A DNA stretch of 64,000 nucleotides from Gemmatimonadales bacterium (GTDB lineage Bacteria; Gemmatimonadota; Gemmatimonadetes; Gemmatimonadales; GWC2-71-9), in the NCBI GenBank assembly GCA_019637315.1, contig JAHBVU010000001.1:310001-374000 (forward strand), in the 5' to 3' direction. The stretch's first letter is position 1, and each line of letters starts with the position of its first letter. The notes below the pieces were generated by a model. It saw nothing but the letters and a program-made list of their open reading frames with translations. It made no database searches and was not told the origin of the DNA. Of the stretch, positions 1 through 8,309 are shown in pieces. The position numbers and the translations under genes were made by a program.

Positions 1-2147
1 GAGCGAATCGCATCCGCTGGGCTCCCGGGAGTCCGTGCAATCATGTGCATCCGGCGCGGTGTAGCTTGGACGAGCGGTTGATACACAGCGTCGGCGTTGG
101 CGGTAAGACCCTGGTACTTCACATCCCCCACGACACCGACCACTGTGGTAAGTGGGCAACTGGTGCATCCCCCGCTGACCATCTGCTTGCCGACCGCGCT
201 GCCTTCGGGATAGTACCGTTTGGCCCACGCAGCACTTACCAGCACGACAGGCGGGCCGAGACCGGAATCTGCCGGGGTGAACATGCGGCCTTCGAGGAGG
301 GGGATGTTCAGGGTGGCAAAGTAGCCCGGGGTGACCCAGACCCACGGCGCGGTCGGTTCGCTGCCGCCTGACGGGACGGGTTTGTCGAGCAGGTCGAAGT
401 TGTTCATCGCATCCGACTCGTCGGGTGGCAGGCTCAACGTCATGCCAACCGCAGTGAATTCCGTCATGTCGTGAACTCTCTGCTCGAGCTGGCGCCAGAA
501 GGTCTGGATGGCAGGGTAGCCCCCGTAGCGAGAGTTCGGGAGCGCGAGCGTGGCGGTGACGACGCCTTCCGGATCAAACCCAGGATCGACCCGGCGGAGT
601 TCGATCAAGCTCTGCACCAGCAGGCTCGCACCCACCAGGAGCGGTAGCGCCAAGGCAAACTCGGCAACCACGAGGGCGGAGCGGATCGTGCCCGTGCGCC
701 GGTCGGTTCCGGCGCGACGGGTATCGATGCGCAGCGATGTGCTGGCCCGACTGGCGAGCGAGGCGATCATCGCAGGCGCGCTGATTGCCAGGCCGCTTGC
801 CAGCGCGGCGAGCAACAGGAAGCCGAGGGCCCGCGCATCGAGCGCGACGTGATGGACGCGGGGCAGGTCGGTAACATGCTCAGTCACCAGACGAACGCCT
901 GCGGAAGCCACCATCAATCCGAACACGCCAGCGGCGAGCGTGAGGATCACGCCGTCGGTCACCAGCAATCGGGCCAAGCGGCCCTTGCCGGCGCCGAGCG
1001 CGAGGCGAACCCCAAACTCCTGGGCTCGGCCCGAGGCGCGGACCAACATCAGCGTGGCCACGTTGGCAATCGCCACGAGCAGCACCAGGCCGACGGCCGC
1101 CGCAAAGAGGTTGACCTGCTGCCCGGCGTCGCCGACGATCGTCGTCACCAGCGGCACCGGCGTGAGCTTGGCGGTCTGATCGCGGAACCCGGTGGCCCAG
1201 AGAGGGAAGATCCGCTCGCTGATACCGGCCAGGTCGCGGGTGGCCGATTCGAGGGTCGCTCCCGGTTTGAGGCGGCCAACGACTCGGAGCCAGAACGGAC
1301 CTCGCCTCGACGGCGTATCGAGCTGAAGGGCAGTCCAGAGTTCGGCCCGGATTCCGGCCAGCTCTCGGACCGAGGGCGGGAAGACTCCGACGATCTCATG
1401 ACCGGTGCCGTCGATGGTGATGGGCTGGCCGACGGCACCGGCTGGGTCGCCCCAGCGTTGGCGGGCCATCGCGTCGGATACCAGAGCCACCGCCGGGGCG
1501 CCTGGTGTTTCGTCGTCGGGTCGGAGCGGGCGGCCTATGGCGACCGGCGTGCGGAGCGCGTCGAAGAATCCTGCTGTTGCCCAGCCGACGAGAAGCTGGT
1601 CCGGGCCGCTTGGACCAGGCACCTCAACCGGAAGAACCCGCAGCGCCCCAACGGATTCGAAGCTCTGCTGCTGCGCGATGATGGCTTGGGCATCGACCGT
1701 CGAGATGGCCCAGCGGTTGGAGGGATTCTGCTGATAGACCCGCAGCAGGCGGTCCGCATCGGGGTGCGGCAGCCGGGCAAGAAGGACGGCGTCGACCACG
1801 GCAAAGACCGTGGTGCTGGCACCCAGGCCGAGTCCTAGGACAACGACGGCAGCGGCAGTGAAGATCGGGTGCTTGCCGAGGTTGCGAACGGCGTAGCGGA
1901 CGTCAGCCAGCAGCTCTTCGAAACCACGGGTGCCACGGGCGTCGCGCACCTCCTCCTTGAACTGCTCGATTCCGCCGAAAGCCAGCAGTGCCGCACGCCG
2001 GGCCTCGACCGGGTCAGCTCCTTCCCGAATCCGATGCGCCACTTCCTGCTCCACATGGAAGCGCAGCTCAGCGTCGAGTTCCCGTTCGGAGCGTCGCTTG
2101 AGGGCCAATCCCCTGAGGCGTTCGCGCCAATCGCTCAGCAGGCTCAT
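1..2147 (-). CDS. ADOP-family ABC transporter permease (3' end beyond window)
   Basis: Reading from ATG at 2147 the frame stays open to base 1, giving about 715 residues, so the C-terminus is missing. The N-terminus has the helical prefix (RSERELDAELRFHVEQE) found before the first membrane helix in acidobacterial duplicated orphan permeases. Next come a MacB-type periplasmic core (residues about 95-260), an FtsX-like block near LFAAAVGLVLLVAIANVATL and a conserved VRLALGAGKGRL loop, then a second core domain. Family knowledge: ADOPs are large FtsX/MacB-like permeases without a fused ATPase, and their substrates are mostly unknown. The start overlaps the padR stop as ATGA, so translation is coupled. 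No ATPase gene lies nearby in the window. Confidence 0.85.
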   Translation of the reverse strand, partial: MSLLSDWRERLRGLALKRRSERELDAELRFHVEQEVAHRIREGADPVEARRAALLAFGGIEQFKEEVRDARGTRGFEELLADVRYAVRNLGKHPIFTAAAVVVLGLGLGASTTVFAVVDAVLLARLPHPDADRLLRVYQQNPSNRWAISTVDAQAIIAQQQSFESVGALRVLPVEVPGPSGPDQLLVGWATAGFFDALRTPVAIGRPLRPDDETPGAPAVALVSDAMARQRWGDPAGAVGQPITIDGTGHEIVGVFPPSVRELAGIRAELWTALQLDTPSRRGPFWLRVVGRLKPGATLESATRDLAGISERIFPLWATGFRDQTAKLTPVPLVTTIVGDAGQQVNLFAAAVGLVLLVAIANVATLMLVRASGRAQEFGVRLALGAGKGRLARLLVTDGVILTLAAGVFGLMVASAGVRLVTEHVTDLPRVHHVALDARALGFLLLAALASGLAISAPAMIASLASRASTSLRIDTRRAGTDRRTGTIRSALVVAEFALALPLLVGASLLVQSLIELRRVDPGFDPEGVVTATLALPNSRYGGYPAIQTFWRQLEQRVHDMTEFTAVGMTLSLPPDESDAMNNFDLLDKPVPSGGSEPTAPWVWVTPGYFATLNIPLLEGRMFTPADSGLGPPVVLVSAAWAKRYYPEGSAVGKQMVSGGCTSCPLTTVVGVVGDVKYQGLTANADAVYQPLVQATPRRMHMIARTPGSPADAIR

Positions 2148-2488
2148 CCTTCCGCCGCCAGGCGGAATGCCAGCACCCCTTCGATCGCTCCCGAGGCCCG
2201 GCGCCACGCCGTGATCTCCTGGTCGAGTTGAGCTTCGCCTGCTGGCGTGAGCAGGTAGTACCTCGCCTGACGGTTGTTTTCCGTGGTGCGCCACTCGGAC
2301 CGAATCAGGCCCTTGCGGAGCATCCGCTGCAGGGCGGGGTAGAGGGACCCCTGTGGAACCAGAAATACCTCGCGGGACATCTGACCGATTCGGTGGCCGA
2401 TGCCCCAGCCATGCATCGGTTCCAGGGAGAGCGCCTTCAGTACCAGGAGCTCGAGGGTGCCCTGCAGCAGCTCCGATGGCTGGCTCAT
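2144..2488 (-). CDS. PadR family transcriptional regulator
   Basis: This 114-residue protein is a typical short PadR repressor. It has a winged helix at residues 8-90 with the family hallmarks GTLELLVLKALS, HGWGIGHRIGQ, VPQGSLYPALQRM and RYYLLTPAGEAQL, followed by a short C-terminal helix. PadR proteins of this size usually sit directly before ADOP permease genes and repress their own operon. Here the stop codon overlaps the permease start (ATGA), and a near-ideal promoter with a perfect palindrome lies immediately upstream. Autorepression of this two-gene operon is therefore likely. The inducer cannot be read from sequence. Confidence 0.93.
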   Translation of the reverse strand: MSQPSELLQGTLELLVLKALSLEPMHGWGIGHRIGQMSREVFLVPQGSLYPALQRMLRKGLIRSEWRTTENNRQARYYLLTPAGEAQLDQEITAWRRASGAIEGVLAFRLAAEG

Positions 2489-2491
2489 ATC

Positions 2492-2512
2492 TTCTCCAGA
2501 TAATCTGGAGAA
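2492..2512. promoter_or_regulatory. Probable PadR operator palindrome
   Basis: Perfect inverted repeat: TTCTCCAGA, a 3-nt spacer, then TCTGGAGAA. It lies between the -10 box of the padR promoter and the padR start codon and includes the Shine-Dalgarno sequence GGAG. A protein bound here would cover the expected transcription start, which fits autorepression. That PadR binds it is inference. Confidence 0.7.
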
Positions 2513-2541
2513 ATACTACAGCTTTTCCTCCAGACCGTCAA
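2513..2541 (-). promoter_or_regulatory. sigma70-type promoter of padR operon
   Basis: On the minus strand TTGACG (2541-2536) and TAGTAT (2518-2513) are separated by 17 nt, an optimal -35/-10 arrangement. The predicted start point falls inside the 2492-2512 palindrome. Confidence 0.7.
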
Positions 2542-2653
2542 CAGAAGTGTCGGTCGGGTCACGCTCACGGGGTCCGGCCCCTGCTTCGCCTGTCGTGTAC
2601 ATTGAGGGCCCGCAGCCGCGGTGCTGCCGACGAATCACCAGGAGTGTTGATCA

Positions 2654-3499
2654 GTGTACGAGCAAACCCTGACCCGATCCGTGCGAGGCATTCAGATCTT
2701 CGAACGGCGGGTGGGCTCAGGGCCACCGACGGTTGTATTGCACGGCGGTCCGGGCGCGCATCACGACTACTTGCGACCCGGGTTCGACGCGCTGGCAACC
2801 GGTCGGACCCTGATTTACTACGATCAACGGGGTGGGGGGCAGTCGTCCGTCGAGCGGGACGTTCCGGTTGGCTGGCAGGAGCAAGTGGCGGATCTGGAGG
2901 AGCTGCGCACTATCTGGGGCCTCGACCGGCTGGTGCTGGCGGGCTACTCCTGGGGCGGCCTGCTCGCGACCCTGTACGCCGTGACCCATCCAAACCGCGT
3001 CGAACGCCTGGCGCTGGTGTCTCCAGCCCCCTTGTGGCAGGGCGCCCGGAGCGAGTTCGAACAACGGCTGGCCGAGCGCAACGCCGCCCCGCCGGTCCTG
3101 GAGGAGCGTCGCCGCGCCCAGGATGGAGGCCTGCGTGAACGTGACGCCGAGGGGTATCGGAAGCGGATGTTCGAGCTGTCGGTGGCGGGATACTTTCATG
3201 ACTTTGCCCGGGCCCGCGACCTGACGCCCTTTCGGATCACGGGCAGGACGCAGCAGGCGGTCTGGGACAGCCTGGGGGCCTTCGACTTTCGTCCCCAGGT
3301 CGCAGGGCTGTCGATCCCGGCGCTGGTGGTCCACGGAGAGGACGATCCGATTCCGATCGAAGCCGCGGAGGTGCTCGCCGATCTGCTGCACGCGCCGCTG
3401 GTGCGGATTCCCGACTGCGGTCACGTGCCCTATGTCGAAGCGCCCGACCGGTTCGTGGCGGCGCTCGACCCGTTCCTCCCGTCAGAAGGTCGGGCATGA
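2654..3499 (+). CDS. Alpha/beta hydrolase, proline iminopeptidase-like
   Basis: A 281-residue alpha/beta hydrolase. The oxyanion motif HGGPGAHHDY is at residues 31-40, YYDQRGGGQS follows, and the nucleophile elbow is GYSWGG near residue 98. The late acid (GEDDP) and the histidine (DCGHVPY) complete the triad. The HGGPG motif and spacing are those of prolyl aminopeptidase/tricorn-factor hydrolases (MEROPS S33), which remove N-terminal proline or hydrolyse small esters and amides. There is no signal peptide, so it is cytoplasmic. It begins with GTG behind an AGGAGTG ribosome site. The stop overlaps the next gene by ATGA, making it the first gene of the polX-nth operon. The substrate is not determined. 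Confidence 0.85.
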   Translation: MYEQTLTRSVRGIQIFERRVGSGPPTVVLHGGPGAHHDYLRPGFDALATGRTLIYYDQRGGGQSSVERDVPVGWQEQVADLEELRTIWGLDRLVLAGYSWGGLLATLYAVTHPNRVERLALVSPAPLWQGARSEFEQRLAERNAAPPVLEERRRAQDGGLRERDAEGYRKRMFELSVAGYFHDFARARDLTPFRITGRTQQAVWDSLGAFDFRPQVAGLSIPALVVHGEDDPIPIEAAEVLADLLHAPLVRIPDCGHVPYVEAPDRFVAALDPFLPSEGRA

Positions 3500-4185
3500 C
3501 CGACCGTCTGTCGCCGTTCGACCTGGTGTTCGGGTCGATCGCTGCGGAGAGATTCCCCGCTCTGAGGGATGAAATGGCGGCTGCTGGGCACGCCCCGCGC
3601 GATCGGGATGCCTTCGTCCTTGGCCGCGCCGCTGTTGCCCTGCTGCGCGAGCTCGGTCCCGACGATACGCTCGGTGAGGGTGTCAACGAGCTGGTAGCGC
3701 TGACGCACGCTGCCTATCAACACTGGCTCGATGATCAGGCGGTGGTGGCCCTCGACCGCGCAACACTCGACCAGCTGCTCCGTGACGAGGCCCGTCGAGC
3801 CACTCCCGTTCCTGACGGCCGCTCGTATTATCTGCAGTTGCCGGAGCGCCGGATCTGGGGTGAGGTCGAGACCGAGGTGCCGCGCGAGCCCCTCGACGGT
3901 TGCTTCGTGATCCCGATGGAAAACCGGATCGAACTAGTCGCCATTTTCGGTTTGCAACCAGGCCGCGACGGGTTCACTGTTGTAGCGGCGTCTGGAGTGC
4001 CGGGCCAGCCATTGGCCCGACCGGACGGGACGCCGTTGTTTGCCCCACGCATGGCCGGGGGTGCGGCGGCGGGGTTGTGGGAAATCACCGGTGGCGAGGA
4101 ACTCGTCGAACTGGTACATCGATGCCATGCGCTGCTGCCGGCAACGGGGGCAGCGCCTGGTATGCAGCGAGTGAGTCGGTTATGA
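3496..4185 (+). CDS. Conserved-looking protein of unknown function
   Basis: A 229-residue soluble protein whose family I do not recognise. The first 100 residues are helical and acidic (FALRDEM, LLRELGPDDTLGEGVNELVALTHAAYQHW). The second half is beta-rich with SYYLQLPERRIWGEVE and an ELVAIFGLQPGRDGF block. No signal peptide, membrane segment or metal motif is seen. Its ATG overlaps the upstream hydrolase stop and its own stop overlaps the polX start, both as ATGA, so it is made together with PolX and endonuclease III. The operon position hints at a link with nucleic-acid repair, but this is inference only. Confidence 0.75.
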   Translation: MTDRLSPFDLVFGSIAAERFPALRDEMAAAGHAPRDRDAFVLGRAAVALLRELGPDDTLGEGVNELVALTHAAYQHWLDDQAVVALDRATLDQLLRDEARRATPVPDGRSYYLQLPERRIWGEVETEVPREPLDGCFVIPMENRIELVAIFGLQPGRDGFTVVAASGVPGQPLARPDGTPLFAPRMAGGAAAGLWEITGGEELVELVHRCHALLPATGAAPGMQRVSRL

Positions 4186-5909
4186 CGTTGGATCGGATGG
4201 CGGTCGGCCGGGTGCTGGACCAGATCGCCGCACATCTCGAACTCAAGGGCGAAAGCCCCTTCAAGGTGCGCGCCTTTCGGACCGGGGCGCGCACAGTGAG
4301 CGGGCTGGCGGGTTCTCCGGCGCAATGGCTGGAGGACGGCACCTTGGAGCAGGTCCACGGCATCGGGCCGTCGATCGTCAGCGTGGTACGTGACCTGGTG
4401 CAGGCCGGGCGTTCGACCACGCTCGACGAGTTGCGCGAGGATGTTCCGCCGGGTCTGGTGGAAATGCTGCAGATCTCAGGGCTCGGCGTCACCAAGGTGC
4501 GCACCATTCACGAGAAGCTGCATCTCGAGTCGATCCCGGAGCTCGAGGCAGCGGCGCGTGACGGTCGCCTTGCTGCGCTGCCGGGGTTCGGCGCCAAGAC
4601 CGCGGAGAGTGTCCTCAAGGGTGTCTCGCGTCTTCGACAGTCGCGGAGCGTCCGGCTGATTCATCATGCGGCAACCGAAGCGGAGCTGCTGCGGACCACG
4701 CTCGAGCGGGTCCCGGGCGTTACATCAGCGATCGTCGCGGGCGAGGTCCGACGGGGGCTCGAGCTGGTCGGAGAGATCGTGATCGTGCTGGTCGCTGAAA
4801 CCGCGCCGGAGGAGGTGCTTCGCGCGATTGCCAAGTTGCCTGGCGTCGACGAATTCGGCGGTCAGGACGAGCGACGGGCCACGATCCGCTTCTCGGGTGG
4901 CGAGCGTTGCCAGGTCGTCGTGACGCCGAGTGCCAACCTCGGGCCGGTGCTGATCCAGGCGACCGGAGGTGCGCCGCATCTCGAACAACTGGTGGAGCGC
5001 GCCACCCGGACCGGCCACAGCTTTCGGGGTGCCGCGCTCTGGCGAGGCAGCGAGTTCGTCCCGACGGCCGACGAATCGGCCGTGTACCAGGCGCTGGGCC
5101 TGCAGTGGATTCCTCCCGAACTCCGGGAGGGCCTAGGCGAGGTTGCGCTCGCCGAAACGGTGCTGCCACCGCTGGTGACGCGCGCCGATCTTCGCGGTCT
5201 GATTCACTGTCATACCAGCTACTCGGACGGCAGTTTTTCAGTGCGAGGCCTGTCCAGTACCTGCGCAGAGGCCGGCTACCAGTACGTCGGCGTCACGGAT
5301 CACAGTGGCACCGCCGCCTATGTCGGCGGCATGAACGAGGCCGAGATCCGGGCGCAGTGGGCCGAGATCGATACAACCAACGCCGAGGGAGCGGGGGCGC
5401 GGGTTCTCAAAGGGATCGAAGCGGACATCCTGGCGGACGGCCGGATCGGCTATTCCGACGAGCTGCTGCAGGGATTCGACTTCGTGATTGCCTCGGTGCA
5501 CAACCGGTTCGAGATGAATCGGGAGGAGATGACGACTCGGATTCTGGCCGGGATGGACAACCCCTACGTCACCATCATCGGGCATCTGACTGGCCGCCTG
5601 CTGCTTTCGCGCGAGCCGTATCAGCTCGATTTCGAGCGGGTCTTTGCGCGGGCCGCGGAGCGGGGTGTGGCCATCGAGATCAACGCCGATCCGCAGCGGC
5701 TCGATCTCGACTGGCGACTGGTGCGTCAGGCGCGTGCGGCTGGCGTCGTGATCTCGATTGGCGCAGATGCCCATTCGCCGGCCGGGCTCGACAATGTCGA
5801 CTTGGGTGTGCTGATGGCGCGCAAGGCCTGGCTCGGTCCGGCCGACGTGCTCAATACCCGATCGGCGGAGGAGTTCCTGGCTTTTGCGCGGCGTCGGCGC
5901 TCCGTATGA
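4182..5909 (+). CDS. polX: PolX-type protein with active PHP domain and degenerate polymerase site
   Basis: This 575-residue protein has the PolX layout. An 8-kDa-like helix-hairpin-helix region occupies residues 1-150 (VHGIGPSIV, LPGFGAKTAESV), the polymerase beta-like fold about 155-320, and a C-terminal PHP exonuclease from about 340. The PHP metal ligands look complete (IHCHTSYSDG, VTDHS, GIEADI, SVHNRF, GADAHS), predicting 3'-5' exonuclease or AP-site activity. The palm motif normally reads G-(S)-x-R-R-x6-G-D-I-D; here it is GEVRRGLELVGEIVIVL, with Glu198 and Val200 in place of the two metal-binding aspartates. Polymerisation is therefore probably lost. The start was chosen at 4182 because it gives the family N-terminus and an ATGA overlap. 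It is coupled to nth downstream, consistent with base-excision repair. Confidence 0.9.
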   Translation: MTLDRMAVGRVLDQIAAHLELKGESPFKVRAFRTGARTVSGLAGSPAQWLEDGTLEQVHGIGPSIVSVVRDLVQAGRSTTLDELREDVPPGLVEMLQISGLGVTKVRTIHEKLHLESIPELEAAARDGRLAALPGFGAKTAESVLKGVSRLRQSRSVRLIHHAATEAELLRTTLERVPGVTSAIVAGEVRRGLELVGEIVIVLVAETAPEEVLRAIAKLPGVDEFGGQDERRATIRFSGGERCQVVVTPSANLGPVLIQATGGAPHLEQLVERATRTGHSFRGAALWRGSEFVPTADESAVYQALGLQWIPPELREGLGEVALAETVLPPLVTRADLRGLIHCHTSYSDGSFSVRGLSSTCAEAGYQYVGVTDHSGTAAYVGGMNEAEIRAQWAEIDTTNAEGAGARVLKGIEADILADGRIGYSDELLQGFDFVIASVHNRFEMNREEMTTRILAGMDNPYVTIIGHLTGRLLLSREPYQLDFERVFARAAERGVAIEINADPQRLDLDWRLVRQARAAGVVISIGADAHSPAGLDNVDLGVLMARKAWLGPADVLNTRSAEEFLAFARRRRSV

Positions 5910-6628
5910 GCCCGGCAAGTCCGGCGCTCAGGAAGCGAACTCTCGAGATTCTCGCGCGGCTGGCCAAGGCGTATCCTGACGCCCACTGCGCCCTGGATCA
6001 TCGCACCCCGTTCGAACTGCTGGTGGCGACCATCCTGTCGGCGCAGTGCACCGACGTACGGGTCAATCTGGTGACGCCAGCGCTGTTTGCCCGCTATCCC
6101 ACGGCGCGAGACCTCGCAGTCGCCGACCCGACGGAACTCGAAGAGCTGATTCGCTCGACCGGCTTCTTCCGGAGCAAAGCCAGGAATCTGCTCGGTATGG
6201 CGGCGGCATTGGTTGCTGAGCATCGTGGCGAGGTGCCGCCGGACATGGAGGCCCTCCGGCAACTTCCCGGTGTGGGCCGTAAGACCGCCAACGTCGTGCT
6301 CGGCAACGCCTTCGGGATCGACGAGGGTGTGGTGGTCGACACGCACGTGACCCGCTTGTCCCGCTTGCTTGGTCTGACGAAGGAGCAGAATGCGGAAAAG
6401 ATCGAACGTGATCTGATGGCGCTGGTGCCGCGCAATCGGTGGACCCTGGTGTCGCACTGGCTGATCTTCCACGGCCGCCAGGTATGCATTGCGCGGCGCC
6501 CGCGCTGCGGTGATTGCGTGCTGTCGTCCCTTTGTCCGTCTGCGAGCGTGCCGGGCGACGTGTCGGCGCGGGCCCGACCCGGATCCAGGGCTGGGTCTGC
6601 GGGGCGGACGCGGCGACGTCGGGCTTGA
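5906..6628 (+). CDS. nth: Endonuclease III
   Basis: A 240-residue DNA glycosylase/AP lyase that removes oxidised pyrimidines. The helix-hairpin-helix LPGVGRKTANVVL (residues 120-132) carries the catalytic lysine (Lys126), and Asp145 lies in VVVDTHV. The [4Fe-4S] loop is intact as Cys194-x6-Cys201-x2-Cys204-x5-Cys210. The last 30 residues are a basic Arg/Gly/Ala tail beyond the usual enzyme end. The ATG overlaps the polX stop (ATGA), so the exonuclease and the glycosylase are translationally coupled, which makes sense for processing abasic sites. Convergent with the next gene 9 nt away. Confidence 0.96.
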   Translation: MSPASPALRKRTLEILARLAKAYPDAHCALDHRTPFELLVATILSAQCTDVRVNLVTPALFARYPTARDLAVADPTELEELIRSTGFFRSKARNLLGMAAALVAEHRGEVPPDMEALRQLPGVGRKTANVVLGNAFGIDEGVVVDTHVTRLSRLLGLTKEQNAEKIERDLMALVPRNRWTLVSHWLIFHGRQVCIARRPRCGDCVLSSLCPSASVPGDVSARARPGSRAGSAGRTRRRRA

Positions 6629-6637
6629 GGTTGGGGG

Positions 6638-7297
6638 TCAGTCGTCTTCCTGTTTGAGCAGGCGTCCCAGTAAACCAGGTTTTCGATTCCGGGCCCCGCT
6701 CGGGAGCTTCTCCTTGATCTCCACCGATGCCAGGGTTGCCTGACCCGCCAGGCGAACCAGCAGTCCGTTGGGCCGCACCCCGCCGACACTGCGAGTCGAA
6801 TGACTCGAGCTGCTCAGGGTCTCCCGCACTTCGTTCTCAACCTGCGTACCTGCCGGAACGATCAGGGTAAACGAGCCCAGGTCGACGTCGATCGCGATGT
6901 CAACCACATCGGCGCCAAAGACCGCGTCGCGAAGATCGAGCGTCATCTCACCCAGCAGCACCCGGGCTTCGATCAGCAGGGGCACCGTCCAGGACCCGCC
7001 GCGCTTGGTCGAGCCGAAGACGCTCGAAATCCGGCTGAATTCGGCCGGAGCGACGGGACGTACAGCGGTGTGATCCGCCACAGTCGGGAGCCCGTACGCC
7101 CGTGTCGCTGGCGCGAGTGTACCTGTCGGCGAATCGTCGGTCAGATCGGCGATGATGGCCGCAATGGAGGCCTGGTTGGGTGCCCGTTTGATACCGTCCA
7201 GCCGGGTTTCAAACCCCTCGACGGAGAGTCGGTCGTCGGCCTGGGCTCGGCAGAGGAGGCGGATGGCTTCGCGTCGCGCCTGATCGAGGTCGTTCAT
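6638..7297 (-). CDS. DUF1707/LiaF-like cell-envelope response protein
   Basis: A 219-residue protein. Residues 1-55 (ARREAIRLLCRAQADDRLS, FETRLDGI) match the DUF1707/SHOCT-like helical module. Residues about 90-200 resemble the C-terminal beta domain of LiaF and other cell-wall-active-antibiotic response proteins (SVFGSTKRGGSW, VLLGEMTLDLRDA, LIVPAGTQV). Unlike LiaF there are no transmembrane helices between the two parts. Known relatives act in envelope stress sensing; the partner here is unknown because no sensor kinase is adjacent. Start 7297 was chosen over upstream codons because it gives the family N-terminus and lies 6 nt after a TATCTT box. Confidence 0.8.
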   Translation of the reverse strand: MNDLDQARREAIRLLCRAQADDRLSVEGFETRLDGIKRAPNQASIAAIIADLTDDSPTGTLAPATRAYGLPTVADHTAVRPVAPAEFSRISSVFGSTKRGGSWTVPLLIEARVLLGEMTLDLRDAVFGADVVDIAIDVDLGSFTLIVPAGTQVENEVRETLSSSSHSTRSVGGVRPNGLLVRLAGQATLASVEIKEKLPSGARNRKPGLLGRLLKQEDD

Positions 7298-7303
7298 AGG
7301 ATC

Positions 7304-7309
7304 AAGATA
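7304..7309 (-). promoter_or_regulatory. -10-like TATCTT box before LiaF-like gene
   Basis: TATCTT on the minus strand ends 6 nt before the ATG at 7297, with no ribosome-binding site between them. The position fits a leaderless transcript; it belongs to the recurrent set described in the findings. Confidence 0.45.
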
Positions 7310-7428
7310 TCGCGGACTCGGGCAAGGCGCTGCAGTTCCGGTGGTCATTCGGGCCAAGATCGCCGCGATCAGGCTCCCCGGGGCACTGCTCTCGTGATAC
7401 CTTTCGGCACCATTCCTGAGGATGTTCT

Positions 7429-7875
7429 GTGAAGACTGCTATCATCGAGACCGAGCGCGGCACCATCACTGCCGAGCTGTTCGATACCGAGACGCCGAAC
7501 ACCGTGGCCAACTTCGAGAAGCTCGCCAATGAGGGCTACTACGACGGCACCCGCTTTCATCGGGTCATTCCCGATTTCGTGATCCAGGGTGGGGATCCCT
7601 ACTCGAAGAACCCCAACGACCCCAAGGTCGGCACCGGTGGGCCCGGCTACACCATCAAGTGTGAAACCCATCTCAATACCCACCGCCACGAGGCGGGGTC
7701 GCTGTCGATGGCCCATGCGGGCAAGGACACCGGCGGAAGTCAATTTTTCGTCTGCCATTCCCCGCAGCCTCACCTCGACCGGAAGCACACGGTGTTCGGT
7801 AAGGTGACTGCCGGCATGGACGTGGTGAATGCCATCCGGAAGAACGATCTGATTCAGTCGATTCGTGTGGCGTGA
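7429..7875 (+). CDS. Peptidyl-prolyl cis-trans isomerase, cyclophilin type
   Basis: A 148-residue single-domain cyclophilin of bacterial PpiB type. The active-site blocks [46 protein letters not shown] are all present, including the catalytic Arg in FHRVI. There is no signal peptide, so it works in the cytoplasm on proline bonds of nascent or folding proteins. The GTG start lies behind TGAGGA, a reasonable ribosome site. The stop overlaps the start of the next gene as GTGA, opening a four-gene run to 10300. Confidence 0.94.
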   Translation: MKTAIIETERGTITAELFDTETPNTVANFEKLANEGYYDGTRFHRVIPDFVIQGGDPYSKNPNDPKVGTGGPGYTIKCETHLNTHRHEAGSLSMAHAGKDTGGSQFFVCHSPQPHLDRKHTVFGKVTAGMDVVNAIRKNDLIQSIRVA

Positions 7876-8294
7876 GCGTGCACGTCGACTTCGCCGTATT
7901 GGCCGACTACGCCCTGATCGATCAGCAGGGCAAGCTGTCTGTGCTGGGCATCTTCCAGCACGTCTGGGTCGCCAGTTTTCCGGCGGTGCACCCCAGGACC
8001 CATCTGGTCCTGCGGGTGCGTGGCCGGCGAACTGAAATCGGCGAGCATCGGATCCGGATCCGATTCGTCGACGATCAGGGTCAGGAGCTGATGGGGGGCG
8101 ACGGCACGGTCCAGTTTGGCGAGCCGCCAGCTGGCGTAACGGAGGTCGAGGCTGGCGCGGTGCTGGTCTTCGACGTGCCGCTGCCGCGTCCCGGTGTGTA
8201 CGGCTTCGAGATCATTCTGTCTGACAACGTTGTCCGGGTGCCGCTCTCGGTCGCGCTGATTCCGCCGCCTGCCCCCGAAGGCGGCGTACACTAA
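7872..8294 (+). CDS. DUF6941-like protein
   Basis: A 140-residue beta-rich protein beginning [21 protein letters not shown]. The pattern (ALLADYA...G+LNILG+F) is that of a small uncharacterised family I know as DUF6941, which looks like an immunoglobulin/C2-type sandwich; the family name is from memory. No signal peptide or catalytic motif is visible. GTG at 7872 overlaps the cyclophilin stop (GTGA); a second GTG at 7878 is an alternative start. Function unknown. Confidence 0.72.
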   Translation: MSVHVDFAVLADYALIDQQGKLSVLGIFQHVWVASFPAVHPRTHLVLRVRGRRTEIGEHRIRIRFVDDQGQELMGGDGTVQFGEPPAGVTEVEAGAVLVFDVPLPRPGVYGFEIILSDNVVRVPLSVALIPPPAPEGGVH

Positions 8295-8309
8295 CCTGAG
8301 TTGAATGCC

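Noticed and set aside
849-1838. 329-residue open frame on the plus strand
   Set aside because: It is the shadow of the ADOP permease read on the minus strand; its translation is Gly/Arg/Asp-rich and matches no family.
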